From Roseospira marina (lineage in GTDB: Bacteria > Pseudomonadota > Alphaproteobacteria > Rhodospirillales > Rhodospirillaceae): a stretch of DNA of 64,000 nt. The notes beneath the pieces were generated by a model, which ran no database searches, was not told the origin of the DNA, and saw only the letters and a list, made by a program, of their open reading frames with translations. Positions within the stretch are counted from its first letter, which is position 1, and each line of letters begins with the position of its first letter. Made by a program: the position numbers and the translations under genes. Positions 27,210 through 40,554 of the stretch are shown here, one piece after another. The stretch lies in contig NZ_JACIGJ010000013.1 of NCBI RefSeq assembly GCF_014197855.1, positions 1 through 64,000 on the forward strand, given 5' to 3'.

Positions 27210-27938
27210 GTGAGAATTCTGATCGCCGACGATCACGGCTTGTTCCGGGACGGACTGCGCCTGGTGCTGACCGAATTGGATCCCGCGTTGGAGATTCTTG
27301 AGGCCAGCACCTTCGACGAAGCCATCACCCGGGCCTCGGAGCCGCCCGGCGTTGATCTCGTGCTGCTTGATCTCGTGATGCCCGGCATGACCTGGAACGA
27401 GGGGCTGACGGCGCTGAAGCAGCGCGTCGGGGAGACCCCGCTGGTCGTGCTGACGGCGGCCGAGGACCGGCGGCTTGTGGCCGACGCGGTGCGGCTCGGC
27501 GCCTCCGGCTTCATTCCAAAAACGTCGAGCAGCAAGGTGATGATCGGCGCGCTGCGTCTGGTCCTGTCCGGCGGCGTCTACCTGCCGCCGGCCTTGCTGG
27601 AGGACGGCGAGGTCGCCAGCCTGAAGGCCGCCCTGCCCCTCGGCATGAATTCGGCCGAGGCCATGGCCGATCCCGCCGCCACCGCCATGAACTCCCCGGC
27701 GGCCGCCAGCCTGACCCCGCGGCAGCGCGAGGTTCTGGGGTTGCTTGGGCAGGGCAAGTCCAACAAGGAGATCGCCCGTGTCCTCGACCTGTCCGAGGGC
27801 ACGGTGAAGCTGCACGTCACCGCCATTCTGAAAGCGCTGAAGGTCCACAACCGGACGGGCGCGGTGGTGGCGGCGGCGCGGTTGGGCTTCCCCACGGGCG
27901 GCGGGCCGGCGCGGGCCGGAGGCGAGCCCCTTCCGTGA
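27210..27938 (+). CDS. Orphan response regulator, NarL/LuxR type
   Basis: A 242-residue transcription regulator. The receiver domain (1-115) has the acidic pair in IADDHGLFRDG, the phosphoacceptor Asp in VLLDLVMPG, the Thr in VVLTA and the Lys in GFIPKTSS. A linker of about 50 residues, rich in Ala and Met, leads to a LuxR-type helix-turn-helix (LTPRQREVLGLLGQGKSNKEIARVLDLSEGTVKLHV). The start is GTG 27210 after GAGG. No histidine kinase is adjacent, so its partner is unknown. It overlaps zapE by four bases (GTGA), suggesting cotranslation. Confidence 0.92.
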   Translation: MRILIADDHGLFRDGLRLVLTELDPALEILEASTFDEAITRASEPPGVDLVLLDLVMPGMTWNEGLTALKQRVGETPLVVLTAAEDRRLVADAVRLGASGFIPKTSSSKVMIGALRLVLSGGVYLPPALLEDGEVASLKAALPLGMNSAEAMADPAATAMNSPAAASLTPRQREVLGLLGQGKSNKEIARVLDLSEGTVKLHVTAILKALKVHNRTGAVVAAARLGFPTGGGPARAGGEPLP

Positions 27939-29119
27939 CCCTCACCGACGGACCGCTGGCGCGTTACCGCGCCCTGCTTGAAGACGGCACGCTACGCCCC
28001 GACACCGCGCAGGAACACGTCGTGCATCGACTCGATGCGCTGGCGGCGATCCTGCCCGCGCATGACCGTAACCGCCCGGCCGGGAAGAGCGGCCCCAGCG
28101 GCGGCGGTCTGCTCGGCCGGCTTCTGCCCGGACGCTCCCGCCGAACGGCCGAGATCGACGCGGCCATGGCCCCGCGCGGGCTGTACATCCACGGCGCGGT
28201 CGGACGCGGCAAGTCCATGCTGATGGACCTGCTGCATAGCGGCGCCGCGCTGGAGCGCAAGCGCCGCGTCCACTTCCATGCCCTGATGCGCGAGGTCCAC
28301 GAGACGCTGCACGCATGGCGCCGCGCGGGTCAGGACGGCCGCGACCCGCTGGTGCGGCTGGCGGACCAGATCGCGGACGCCGTCACCCTACTGTGCCTCG
28401 ACGAGATGGAAATCCGCGACATCGCCGATGCCATGATCGTCGCGCGCCTGTTCGAGCACCTGCTGAATCGAGGGGTGGTGGTCGTGACCACCTCGAACCG
28501 GCATCCGACGGACCTGTACAAAGACGGGCTCCAACGCGAGAAGTTCATCCCCTTCATCCACCTGCTGGAGGCGCGGCTGGATGTTCTGGAACTGGACGCG
28601 CAGCAGGACTACCGCCTGGGTCGTCTGAGCGGGCAGACCGTCTATCACGCCCCCCTGAATGCAGACAGCGCGGCGGCCCTGGAGCGGATTTTCAACGCCC
28701 TGCTCGATGGTACGCCGGAAGCCCCCGACACCGTGACCGTGCAGGGCCGGACCGTGCCCGTCCCGCGTGCCGGCAACGGCGTGGCGTGGTTCGGGTTCGA
28801 CGACCTGTGCGGCCGGGCGCTCGGGGCCAACGACTACCTGGAAATCGCCAGCCTGTACGAGGCCGTCATCCTGGACGGCATTCCGGCTCTGGGGCCGCGC
28901 GACCGGGACCGCGCGCGTCGTCTGGTGCTGCTGATCGATGCCCTGTACGAGCACCGCACGGCCCTGATCTGCTCCGCCGCCGTGCCGCCGACGGAGCTGT
29001 ACACCGAAGGCGAAGGCCGGTTCGAGTTCGACCGCACCGTCTCCCGCCTGATCGAGATGCAGGCCGCCGACTACCTCGGCCGCCCGCACCTGCTGGATCG
29101 GCACGGCGCGGGGGCATAG
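27935..29119 (+). CDS. zapE: Cell division protein ZapE (AFG1-like ATPase)
   Basis: A 394-residue P-loop ATPase of the AFG1 family, which in E. coli acts on FtsZ rings late in division; mitochondrial relatives handle misassembled respiratory proteins. Walker A is GAVGRGKS (residues 87-94), Walker B is LLCLDEMEI, and the sensor region reads VVVTTSNRHPTDLYKDGLQREKFIPFI. The C-terminal signature is the WFGFDDLCGRALGANDYLEIA block. The GTG start overlaps the stop of the response regulator gene by four bases. Confidence 0.94.
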   Translation: MTLTDGPLARYRALLEDGTLRPDTAQEHVVHRLDALAAILPAHDRNRPAGKSGPSGGGLLGRLLPGRSRRTAEIDAAMAPRGLYIHGAVGRGKSMLMDLLHSGAALERKRRVHFHALMREVHETLHAWRRAGQDGRDPLVRLADQIADAVTLLCLDEMEIRDIADAMIVARLFEHLLNRGVVVVTTSNRHPTDLYKDGLQREKFIPFIHLLEARLDVLELDAQQDYRLGRLSGQTVYHAPLNADSAAALERIFNALLDGTPEAPDTVTVQGRTVPVPRAGNGVAWFGFDDLCGRALGANDYLEIASLYEAVILDGIPALGPRDRDRARRLVLLIDALYEHRTALICSAAVPPTELYTEGEGRFEFDRTVSRLIEMQAADYLGRPHLLDRHGAGA

Positions 29120-29140
29120 CGGCGAAGGGCGCAGCACCCC

Positions 29141-32815
<3,675 letters not shown>

Positions 32816-33243
32816 CGACAGGCGGTCTCCGGACGCAAACAGGAGCGAAAGCCAACGAAGCGACAGCGTGGCGTTATATCAGGTTCGCCGGAACGTGACG
32901 CGCCCGAACCGGCCCCACCGGAGAAGGCCGATAGCCGAGTCATCTGTCCACTCGCTTTGATAGACGACCCGACACCCTGAGCGACTCCGGTTTGGACACA
33001 GAAAACGCTTCAAAAACCAAACGCACCCAAACGGTCCGACACATTATACGCACGAGACCAGGGATATAAAAAATAGGAGAGGTTCATTTCTCGACCCGAG
33101 ACAGCAGACGGAATTCTATAATTGCGAGCACATCAGGGTCCCTTTTTTCTTTTCACATTTGGTTGCCCTCCGATGTCCGGTATAGATGGTATCGGACACA
33201 CAAAAAGCGTTTGCGCCAATCGCGCGGCCCGGAGGCAATGCAT
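32816..33243. other. Divergent intergenic region oxoprolinase / chemoreceptor
   Basis: 428 bases without a gene. The right part, about 33000-33160, is AT-rich and includes GATATAAAAAATAGGAGAGG at about 33061-33080. This region probably carries the chemoreceptor promoter. No known sigma-28 promoter could be assigned with confidence. Confidence 0.4.
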
Positions 33244-35424
33244 ATGGTCCGGTTCACGTCAATTCAGCTTAAGATCGCATCCCTGTCCGGTGTGTGTCTC
33301 GTCGTCTCAGCCCTTCTGCTGGTCACCACCGGTGTCATTGTCGCCAACCTCAATGCTGGGTTCGTGGCGGACGAGACAACCAATGAGATGGAAGGCAACG
33401 CCGAAGACCTTTTGCTCTCCACCGCCGAAGCGCAAAGCGGCGCGATCCGCGCCGAGTTGATCGATGCGTTGACAACCGCGCAAACCCTGGCCGATGCCTT
33501 TACCGTCATGGCCGCCGCGGACCGTGCGGTGACCACGCCGCCCGATGTGCGCCGCGCGCAGGTGAACGCAATCCTGCGACATGTCCTGCTGAACAACCCG
33601 GCCTTCAACGGCACCTATTCCGCCTGGATGCCCGACGCCATCGACGGGCGCGACGCGGACTTTCGCGGTCAACGGGACCAGGGAACCGACGACACCGGAC
33701 GGTTCCTTTCGTACTGGACCCGCCAGGATGGCAAGCTCGGACTTCAGGCCCTGGTCGAATACGACAGCGACAGTCGTCATCCCAACGGCTTGCGAAAGGG
33801 TGGGTGGTTTCTAGGCCCGCAAGAAACGGGACGCCCCAGCGTCCTCGGGCCGCTGCCCTATGTGGTGCAGGGGCGGAAAGTGTATCTGGCCACGTTCTCG
33901 GCCCCCATCATCGTGGACGACACGTTCTTGGGGGTGGCGGGGGCCGACTATGACCTGACGTTCATCGCGGACCTGGCTGAGCGGGTCAGCGCGTCGATTT
34001 TTCGGGGCCAGGGCGAAGTGGTGATCCTAAATGAAGAAGGCCTGCTGGTGGCCCACTCAAAACACCCGGACATGGTCGGCCAGTCCGCTGAATCACTCAG
34101 TCCCGACTGGTCGTCCGACCTCGCCGTGATCCGCGCGGCCGAACCGACGGTTTCGAGCGACGAGCGGTCCGATACCCTGCGCGCCTTCGCCCCCCTCCAG
34201 TTGGGCGACACCGGCATCAATTGGGCGGTGTCGATTCAGGTGCCCCGGTCTGTGGCCCTCGCGGAGGCGGCCCAGTTGGCCGAGAACCTGAGCGAGCGAA
34301 ATACGACCGCGGTGATGATCCAGATCGCCATGGGTCTGGCCGTGACGGTGGTGGGCATCGGACTTATGTGGGTTCTGGCGGGGAGTCTCGCACGCCCGCT
34401 GAAGGACAGCGCGCGCTTCGCCGAAGGCATCGCCGATGGTGATTTCGAGCGCACGCTGACCGTGACCTCGGAAGACGAGATCGGCGTTCTGGGCGGGGCC
34501 CTGATCAAGATGCGCGACGACCTGAAGGCGTCCATCGCCCAACGGCTTGAAGACCAGAAGGCCGCCGAGAGCGCCCGGCGCGCGACCATGCTTCAACTCG
34601 CGGATGACCTTGAAAGCAGCGTCAGCGATGTGGTCCGTCAGGTCGATAGTGTGGCGCAGCGCATGACCACCGCAGCCTCCGCCATGAACGAGGCGGCCAA
34701 GCGCGGGGCGGAACAGGCCACCGGCGTCACCTCGGCGGCGGAGCACGCCAGCGGCAACGTCCAGGCCGTGGCGGGGGCCACCGAAGAACTGTCGGCGTCC
34801 ATCCGCGAGATCGGCCAGCAGGTCAACACCTCCGCCGGAATCGCCAGCAAGGCCGCCAAGGCGGCCGGAGAGGCCAACGCGCAGGTGCTGGGGCTGACCG
34901 CCGCCGCAAACAAGATCGGCGCGGTCGTGCAAATGATCACCGACATCGCGAACCAGACGAACCTGCTGGCGCTCAACGCCACGATCGAGGCCGCCCGCGC
35001 CGGTGATGCGGGCAAGGGGTTTGCCGTCGTCGCTGGCGAGGTCAAATCCCTGGCGAACGAGACCGCCAAGGCGACCCAGGACATCAGCACCCAGGTTCAG
35101 GACATGCAGCGGGTCACGCAGGAAACGGCCGGCCTGATCGAGAACGTCGGAACCGTCATCGATCAGGTGAACGCCATTTCCGCCACCATCGCCGCCGCCA
35201 TGGAGGAGCAGGACGCCGCGACACAGGAGATTTCCCGCAACGTCAGCGCCGCGGCTGACGGCACCGGCAACGTGTCCTCGACCATCGGCATGATGAGCCA
35301 GGATGTGCAGGCCTCGGGCGAACAGGCGCACGCGCTGCTCGGGGTCGCCAGTGACCTGACGCAGGAGGCCAGGAACCTGGGCGCGGCCCTGCGGCAGTTC
35401 CTGGAAAAGATCCGCCGGTCCTGA
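33244..35424 (+). CDS. Methyl-accepting chemotaxis protein with extracellular Cache domain
   Basis: A 726-residue transmembrane chemoreceptor. The first membrane segment is at about residues 8-33 and the second at about 350-375. Between them is a periplasmic double-Cache-like sensor, typical for amino acids or organic acids; [16 protein letters not shown] and [15 protein letters not shown] fit this fold. A HAMP domain follows ([21 protein letters not shown]), then the signalling domain with [21 protein letters not shown]. No CheR/CheB-tethering pentapeptide is visible at the end. The start ATG 33244 has GGAGG at eight bases; another ATG at 33238 is too close to it. Confidence 0.95.
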   Translation: MVRFTSIQLKIASLSGVCLVVSALLLVTTGVIVANLNAGFVADETTNEMEGNAEDLLLSTAEAQSGAIRAELIDALTTAQTLADAFTVMAAADRAVTTPPDVRRAQVNAILRHVLLNNPAFNGTYSAWMPDAIDGRDADFRGQRDQGTDDTGRFLSYWTRQDGKLGLQALVEYDSDSRHPNGLRKGGWFLGPQETGRPSVLGPLPYVVQGRKVYLATFSAPIIVDDTFLGVAGADYDLTFIADLAERVSASIFRGQGEVVILNEEGLLVAHSKHPDMVGQSAESLSPDWSSDLAVIRAAEPTVSSDERSDTLRAFAPLQLGDTGINWAVSIQVPRSVALAEAAQLAENLSERNTTAVMIQIAMGLAVTVVGIGLMWVLAGSLARPLKDSARFAEGIADGDFERTLTVTSEDEIGVLGGALIKMRDDLKASIAQRLEDQKAAESARRATMLQLADDLESSVSDVVRQVDSVAQRMTTAASAMNEAAKRGAEQATGVTSAAEHASGNVQAVAGATEELSASIREIGQQVNTSAGIASKAAKAAGEANAQVLGLTAAANKIGAVVQMITDIANQTNLLALNATIEAARAGDAGKGFAVVAGEVKSLANETAKATQDISTQVQDMQRVTQETAGLIENVGTVIDQVNAISATIAAAMEEQDAATQEISRNVSAAADGTGNVSSTIGMMSQDVQASGEQAHALLGVASDLTQEARNLGAALRQFLEKIRRS

Positions 35425-35469
35425 GACCCACCCGGCGTCTCGCCAACCGGCACGAAAGGGACCTTTTTC

Positions 35470-35534
35470 TTAGAGCCGGCTCACGTTCAAAAGGGGGCCA
35501 CTCTGTGCGTCCGGTTTTGAACGATCGGCTCTAA
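35470..35534. repeat. Long interrupted inverted repeat
   Basis: Two pairs of exact arms: outer TTAGAGCCG/CGGCTCTAA (9 bases) and inner GTTCAAAA/TTTTGAAC (8 bases), nested and separated by small gaps of six and three bases. The structure folds into one long hairpin with a 22-base loop. It lies between the convergent ends of the chemoreceptor and PQQ dehydrogenase genes, so it may serve as a bidirectional terminator, a repetitive palindromic element or a short mobile element remnant. No T-run follows. Confidence 0.65.
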
Positions 35535-35569
35535 GCGGCCCCCCTCTCGCCCGCCAACACCGGTGGCGA

Positions 35570-37489
35570 TCAGCGGCCCTCCGGCAGGGCGTAGACCACC
35601 ACCTGATCGCCGACCTGATCCTTCAGGATCGTGTTGCCGCCCACGGCGAAGGCCACATACTCGCGGCCTTGGTGCTCATAGACGGCGGGCACCGACACGG
35701 CCGGCGCCTCCACGATGTCTTCCCACAGCTCGCGCCCGTCCGACAGCGCGTAGGCCCGCACCTTGGCGTCCATGGACGCGCCGATGAAGATCACGCCGCC
35801 GGCCGTGACCGCCGGCCCGCCAATGGTCGGTGACCCCAGGGACTCCGGCATGTAGAAGCCGTACTTCTGCGATGCGCCCATGGGCCGACGCCAGGACACG
35901 TCGCCAGTGTGCATGTCAATGGCGACCAGTTCCCCGAACGGCGGCGCCCAGCACGGCATGCCGAGCCAGTTCATGGCGACCTTCAGCGACATGCCGAAGG
36001 GCGCGCCGGTCTGCGGATAGAACCCGCTCTCGTTGCCCGACCCGCCGGTGTGCGTGTCGTAATCCGCGCGGCTGAAAAGCTGGATGTACTGCACGATGTG
36101 AGAGGTGTTCACGATCGCGGTCTGACTTTCGGGATCGAACGCCACGCCGCCCCACTGCACCCCACCCGAACTATCGGGGTAGGCCATCACGCCCGCGCCC
36201 TCGGTGGTCGGCGGACTGTACATGCCGTCGTAGTGCAGCCGATCGAACAGCGCCGAGCATTCTCCGAACCCCACCGCGTCGGCGATCCACCACACGTCCG
36301 GCTTCGTGGACTGGTCCAGCAGCGGCGCGGGCTTGGTGGGGAACGGCTGGGTCGGGGCGTACACCTCGCCGGGCACGGCACCGGACGGGACCGGCCGTTC
36401 CTCGATCGGCCAGACGTCCTCGCCGGTTTCCCGGTTCACGACAAACAAGAAGCCTTGCTTGGTCGCCTGGATCAGCGCCGGGATCGTCGTCCCGTCCACG
36501 GTGATGTCGACCAGCGTCGGCGCCGAATTGGTGTCGTAGTCCCAGATGTCGTGATGCACCCATTGCCGGGACCACACCACGTCACCGGTCTCGATATCGA
36601 CGGCGGTGGTGGAGGTCGCCAACGGAATGGATTCGGTCCGGTTGCCGCCCCAATAGTTCGGCGACGGACTGGAGATCGGCAGGTAGACCAGACCGCGCTC
36701 CTCGTCTGCGGACATGGCGGTCCAGACGTTGGCGGTGCCGGTCTTCTCCCGAATGTCCTCCGGCAGGGTCGGCAGCACCCACTCCACCTCCCCGGTCCGG
36801 GCGTTGAGCGAGAACACCGACCCAGGCGGCGCCTCCGCGAACGCCCAGTCTTTGCCGGCCCAGCCCAGCAACAGGTGATCGCCCACCACCGTCGGCGGCT
36901 GCAACAGCGACAGAGGCCAGCGCGCGTTGGTGTCGTTGAATTGGTTCAGGTCGAACACGCCGTTGTCGGCGAAGCCCGCGCAGGGCTGTCCCGTGTCGGC
37001 ATCGACCGCAAACAGGCGCGCGTCCATGGTGCCCAGGTAGACGATCTTCTGGCAGGTCTCGCCTTCAGCGGGGTCCTCCGCCGCCCAATAGGCCACGCCC
37101 CGGTTCTTGAGCGCGGGCTGGGTCAGAGCCTCCAGGCTCGAATGCGTATCAAAGCTCCACTTTTCCTCGCCCGTCGCCGGATCAAGGGCCAGGATGCGAT
37201 AGAACGGCGTACCGATGTACAGCGTCGCGTTGGCGTAAATCGGGGTGGCCGACCACACGGTCGCCGGCCGGTCGCCGGTGCCGTCCGAGATATCACCGGT
37301 GTGGATCTCCCAGACCTTTTCGAGCTGGTCCACGTTGTCGGCGGTGATCTGATCGAGCGGCGAATACTTCTGTGCGTTGAGTTGCCCGTGGAACGTATCC
37401 CAACGGGCGGTGTCCTGCGCCAGCGCGGGCGCGGCGAGGCCGGCGGTCAGCAGAAGTCCGGCGAGCCCGGCGCGATGACCGTGTCTCAT
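35570..37489 (-). CDS. PQQ-dependent dehydrogenase, mGDH/quinate type, catalytic part
   Basis: A 639-residue quinoprotein. A signal peptide (residues 1 to about 24, ending APALA) sends it to the periplasm. The rest is an eight-bladed beta-propeller with repeated blade motifs such as LALDPATGEEKWSFDT, FSLNARTGEVEW, VDIETGDVVW and IDMHTGDVSW. The region HHDIWDYDTNSAPTLVDI matches the membrane-bound glucose/quinate/shikimate dehydrogenase group. Those enzymes usually carry an N-terminal membrane domain; here that part is missing, but a separate gene coding four membrane segments overlaps upstream by ATGA. It probably oxidises a sugar or cyclic alcohol and passes electrons to ubiquinone. No PQQ synthesis genes lie in the window. 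Confidence 0.92.
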   Translation of the reverse strand: MRHGHRAGLAGLLLTAGLAAPALAQDTARWDTFHGQLNAQKYSPLDQITADNVDQLEKVWEIHTGDISDGTGDRPATVWSATPIYANATLYIGTPFYRILALDPATGEEKWSFDTHSSLEALTQPALKNRGVAYWAAEDPAEGETCQKIVYLGTMDARLFAVDADTGQPCAGFADNGVFDLNQFNDTNARWPLSLLQPPTVVGDHLLLGWAGKDWAFAEAPPGSVFSLNARTGEVEWVLPTLPEDIREKTGTANVWTAMSADEERGLVYLPISSPSPNYWGGNRTESIPLATSTTAVDIETGDVVWSRQWVHHDIWDYDTNSAPTLVDITVDGTTIPALIQATKQGFLFVVNRETGEDVWPIEERPVPSGAVPGEVYAPTQPFPTKPAPLLDQSTKPDVWWIADAVGFGECSALFDRLHYDGMYSPPTTEGAGVMAYPDSSGGVQWGGVAFDPESQTAIVNTSHIVQYIQLFSRADYDTHTGGSGNESGFYPQTGAPFGMSLKVAMNWLGMPCWAPPFGELVAIDMHTGDVSWRRPMGASQKYGFYMPESLGSPTIGGPAVTAGGVIFIGASMDAKVRAYALSDGRELWEDIVEAPAVSVPAVYEHQGREYVAFAVGGNTILKDQVGDQVVVYALPEGR

Positions 37490-37851
37490 CCCGACACCTC
37501 CGTGCGGCTGTGGGTCCGTGCCCCAATGCCGGTCAGGCTGACCAGCAGCGCCATCAGCCCGAGGGCCATGGCCACGAGCACGCCCCATTCATGCAGGAAA
37601 AAGGCAGCGATCGCCGTCCCGACGAGAGCGACAAACGCCAGCGCATGCAAGACATTACGCCAGCCGGGGCGCCGCGAGACCACAAGACCGACCGCCGAAA
37701 CAAGCACCGCCGTCGCCAAAGCAATCGCGATAGCCGCACCCGCGGTTCCGGTCACACCGGTCAATGGCGTCGCATATGTGTAAAGGGCGAGCCCCAGTCC
37801 TACGGCGGCCGCCAGACCGAGCCCGTAGGCTCCCACTCTGCCGTTACTCAT
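37486..37851 (-). CDS. Small four-helix membrane protein, probable anchor of PQQ dehydrogenase
   Basis: A 121-residue protein made almost entirely of four hydrophobic segments (about residues 7-28, 32-57, 62-84, 86-107), ending in a basic and polar tail. Its stop overlaps the start of the PQQ dehydrogenase gene (ATGA), so the two are translationally coupled. In related glucose/quinate dehydrogenases a four- to five-helix domain is fused in front of the propeller and helps bind ubiquinone; this gene would be the split-off version. The ATG at 37851 follows AAGGA. Role inferred from position and topology. Confidence 0.8.
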   Translation of the reverse strand: MSNGRVGAYGLGLAAAVGLGLALYTYATPLTGVTGTAGAAIAIALATAVLVSAVGLVVSRRPGWRNVLHALAFVALVGTAIAAFFLHEWGVLVAMALGLMALLVSLTGIGARTHSRTEVSG

Positions 37852-37961
37852 TGTAATTCCTTTGGCGCAATGAACCCACTTTCGAGTCCATTTAGCACCT
37901 ATTGGGATTACATCAAGGGCCTCACCCGACCGGCCCACCGCATCAGCAAAGGACCGCGACC

Positions 37962-38357
37962 ATGATCGAGCATGTGATGGCCCCGGGCGCCCCCACCCCC
38001 GTGGCCCCGTTCAGTCACGCCGTCCGCGCCGGGGATTACCTGTTCGTCACCGGGCAGATGCCCACCCTGCCCGGCGGCGGCCTGACCCTAGTGGCCGGCG
38101 GCGTCGAGGAACAGACCCGCCGTGTGATGGATAACCTCGCGCTGGTGCTGGAGGCCGCCGGCGCGTCCTGGCCGGACGTGGTGCAGGTGCGCGTCTACCT
38201 CACGGATTTTCCGCGCGACTTCGCCGCCATGAATGCCGTGTACGAGACGTATTTCCCGCCTGAGCTGCGCCCGGCGCGCACCTGTGTCGGCGTCACCGCA
38301 CTGGCGGTCGATGCCCTGGTGGAGATTGATTGCATCGCCTGGGTGCCGCAGACCTGA
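37962..38357 (+). CDS. RidA family enamine/imine deaminase
   Basis: A 131-residue member of the RidA/YjgF/UK114 family, cytoplasmic trimers that hydrolyse reactive 2-aminoacrylate-type intermediates. The family features are SHAVRAGDYLFVTGQMP, EEQTRRVMDNLALVLEAAG, VVQVRVYLTDFPRDFAAMN and the Arg of PARTCVGVTAL, which in active members binds the substrate carboxylate. A PLP enzyme, threonine ammonia-lyase, which generates such intermediates, is also in the window but far away. The ATG follows AAAGGA. Confidence 0.93.
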   Translation: MIEHVMAPGAPTPVAPFSHAVRAGDYLFVTGQMPTLPGGGLTLVAGGVEEQTRRVMDNLALVLEAAGASWPDVVQVRVYLTDFPRDFAAMNAVYETYFPPELRPARTCVGVTALAVDALVEIDCIAWVPQT

Positions 38358-38370
38358 GCGCGGCGCCGAT

Positions 38371-39081
38371 TTACCGCCGTTCCAGCGCATAGCGGGCCGC
38401 CAGAGCCTCGTAGGTGTCCAGGAACAGGCGCTCGGCCTCCCGCGACGGCATCGGATGCAGGGTAACGTCCGGCAGGGGCTTTTCCTTGATCCCCAACAGC
38501 GTGCGCACCTCCGTCGGCTGGAACCCGGCCAGTTGCACCGCCTCCGTCGCGCCGGCGATCAGGTCCGCGCGCTTGACGATGGCCTTGCGCTCCAGATCCA
38601 GGCGGCGCGGCAGGCCGAACCGCATATGGACCGCGACCATCAAGCGGTCCTCGACCTCCTTGAACACGTCGCCGACCACCGACTTCAGCGGCGTGATGAG
38701 GTCGTGGGTCACGTACTCCGACGCATCGTGCAGCAGCGCCGCCAGTTCAAGGCTCGTGTCGCGCCGGGGGGCCAGCAGACGGCGGACGATCTCGACCACC
38801 AGCACGGAATGCTGCGCCACGGACCATGCGTGATCCCCCGACGTCTGCCCGTTCCAGCGCGTGTTGCGGGCCAGACCCAGGGCAACGTCGGCAATCTCGA
38901 TATCCAGCGGCGACGGCTCGATCAGGTTGAGCCGCCGGCCGGACAGCATGCGCTGCCACGTGCGCGGGGCATGGGCCGCGAGGCGGGCCTGGGTCTCGGG
39001 CCGGGTGCGGGGTGGCGGCGCAGGCTCGGCCGGCGCACCGCGGCGTGGGCTGCGGCTGGATAGGGAGGGTGTGGTGGCCAT
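38371..39081 (-). CDS. HD domain hydrolase, YfbR-like
   Basis: A 236-residue metal-dependent phosphohydrolase of the HD superfamily. The metal-binding residues appear in DHAWSVAQHSVLVV (H), ALLHDASEYVTHD (HD) and a later Asp in VKRADLIAG. The group resembles YfbR-type 5'-deoxynucleotidases. The N-terminal 35 residues are rich in Arg, Ser and Pro and probably disordered. The ATG is only four bases after the stop of the upstream MFS transporter gene, so the two are cotranscribed. The substrate is not known. Confidence 0.87.
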   Translation of the reverse strand: MATTPSLSSRSPRRGAPAEPAPPPRTRPETQARLAAHAPRTWQRMLSGRRLNLIEPSPLDIEIADVALGLARNTRWNGQTSGDHAWSVAQHSVLVVEIVRRLLAPRRDTSLELAALLHDASEYVTHDLITPLKSVVGDVFKEVEDRLMVAVHMRFGLPRRLDLERKAIVKRADLIAGATEAVQLAGFQPTEVRTLLGIKEKPLPDVTLHPMPSREAERLFLDTYEALAARYALERR

Positions 39082-39085
39082 GGGA

Positions 39086-40429
39086 TCAGGCGGCCTCCCC
39101 GGCAGCAGTCTCGTCCCCGCCGTCGTCGGTCTCGTTGGCCGGTTCGGGCGGCGCGTCGAAGTTGAAGCAAAGCTGACCGTTCTCGTCCTCGGTCGGGATC
39201 AGTTCGTAGGCCATCGCGGTCATGCGGGGCATGACCTGCATGGGCGCCTGCTCCTCCATGGGCACGGACTCGCGCATCTGCATGCGGACAAAGGTGAAGG
39301 CCGCCAGCACGATCCCCACCACGACGATCATCGCGAACAGGCCGTGCGGCCCCATCAGGTCCATGATGACGGAGCCGACGATCGGGCCGATGACCGCGCC
39401 GATACTGTAGGCCAGCAGCAGCCCCCCGGAGGCCGGCACCATATCCTCCGGATCGATCCAGTCGTTGGCCAGGGCCGCCGACAGCGGATACAGCGTGGAC
39501 GCCAGCGCGCCGAACAGCGCCGCCAGGGTCAGCAGCGCGATGGTCGGGCCGAAAGCGTTCAGGTCGAGGTTGGCCAGCCCGAGCCCCGCCAGCCCGGCAC
39601 AGACGGCCGACAGGCACAGGGCCACAACAATGATGACCGGCCGGCGGTCGAACCGGTCGGAGATCCAGCCCAGCGGCCATTGCAGGATCAGGCCGCCCAG
39701 AATGATCGCCGACATGAACGCGGCCGTCCCGGACAGGTCGAGCCCGATCTGGCGGGCGAACAGCGGTCCCACGCCGTAGAACGCCCCCAGCGCGACGCCC
39801 GACGACAGACAGCCGATCACGCCCGTGGGCGAGATCGAGACCAGCGTCCGGAATCCGAATCGGCGCGGCGTCGGCAAGGCCGGCCCCTTCACCTTGGTCA
39901 GAGCCACCGGCACCAGCGCCATCGACAGCAGGATGGACACCAGGGCGTACAGCACGTAGCCGCCGGTCTGCCCGACACCGAGCAGGAACTGCGCGATGCC
40001 CTGCGACAGGTAGGTGGCGATCATGTACATCGACAGCACGGTCCCGCGCGTTTCGCGCGTCGACACCTCGTTCAGCCAGCTCTCGGTGCACATCAGCAGG
40101 CCGGCGCAGCAAAAGCCGGCGATGACGCGCAGCACCCCCCAGAAGATCGGGTCGCTGAAAAACGCATGCGCCAGCGCCGCGGCCGAGAACGTCGAGGCCA
40201 GAGCGGCGAACGCCCGGATGTGTCCGACCCGATGGATGACATGAATGGCCAGGATCGACCCCAGCACGAGGCCGAGGAAGTAGCCGGACATGACCAGCCC
40301 GCTGATCGTCGACGGCAGGTCCCGCGCGGCGAGGTTGACGCCCAGCAGGGTGTTCAGCAGACCCTGACCGAGAAACATGATGCCGACACTGACCAACAGC
40401 GCGGCGACGGAGCGGAACGACAGCCACAT
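39086..40429 (-). CDS. MFS transporter, YcaD-like
   Basis: A 447-residue major facilitator with twelve predicted membrane segments and a soluble, acidic C-terminal tail of about 60 residues (EDENGQLCFNFD, then an Asp/Glu-rich end). It resembles the YcaD/UhpC-like group of unknown substrate. Typical features are the cytoplasmic loop between helices 2 and 3 (HVIHRVGHIRAF) and CTESWLNEVSTRETRG after helix 4. ATG 40429 with GGGAG at eight bases was preferred to ATG 40444. The HD hydrolase gene follows four bases after its stop. Confidence 0.9.
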   Translation of the reverse strand: MWLSFRSVAALLVSVGIMFLGQGLLNTLLGVNLAARDLPSTISGLVMSGYFLGLVLGSILAIHVIHRVGHIRAFAALASTFSAAALAHAFFSDPIFWGVLRVIAGFCCAGLLMCTESWLNEVSTRETRGTVLSMYMIATYLSQGIAQFLLGVGQTGGYVLYALVSILLSMALVPVALTKVKGPALPTPRRFGFRTLVSISPTGVIGCLSSGVALGAFYGVGPLFARQIGLDLSGTAAFMSAIILGGLILQWPLGWISDRFDRRPVIIVVALCLSAVCAGLAGLGLANLDLNAFGPTIALLTLAALFGALASTLYPLSAALANDWIDPEDMVPASGGLLLAYSIGAVIGPIVGSVIMDLMGPHGLFAMIVVVGIVLAAFTFVRMQMRESVPMEEQAPMQVMPRMTAMAYELIPTEDENGQLCFNFDAPPEPANETDDGGDETAAGEAA

Positions 40430-40554
40430 AACACGGGCTCCCATGGGGGACGGGCAGCGACGACGGGAGACACGCGCCCGGCGCGAGCAAGGGGATCAGA
40501 ACACGGCTGGCGGCACGGACATCCGTCCACGTCCCGCGCCACGCGAAACAACGC

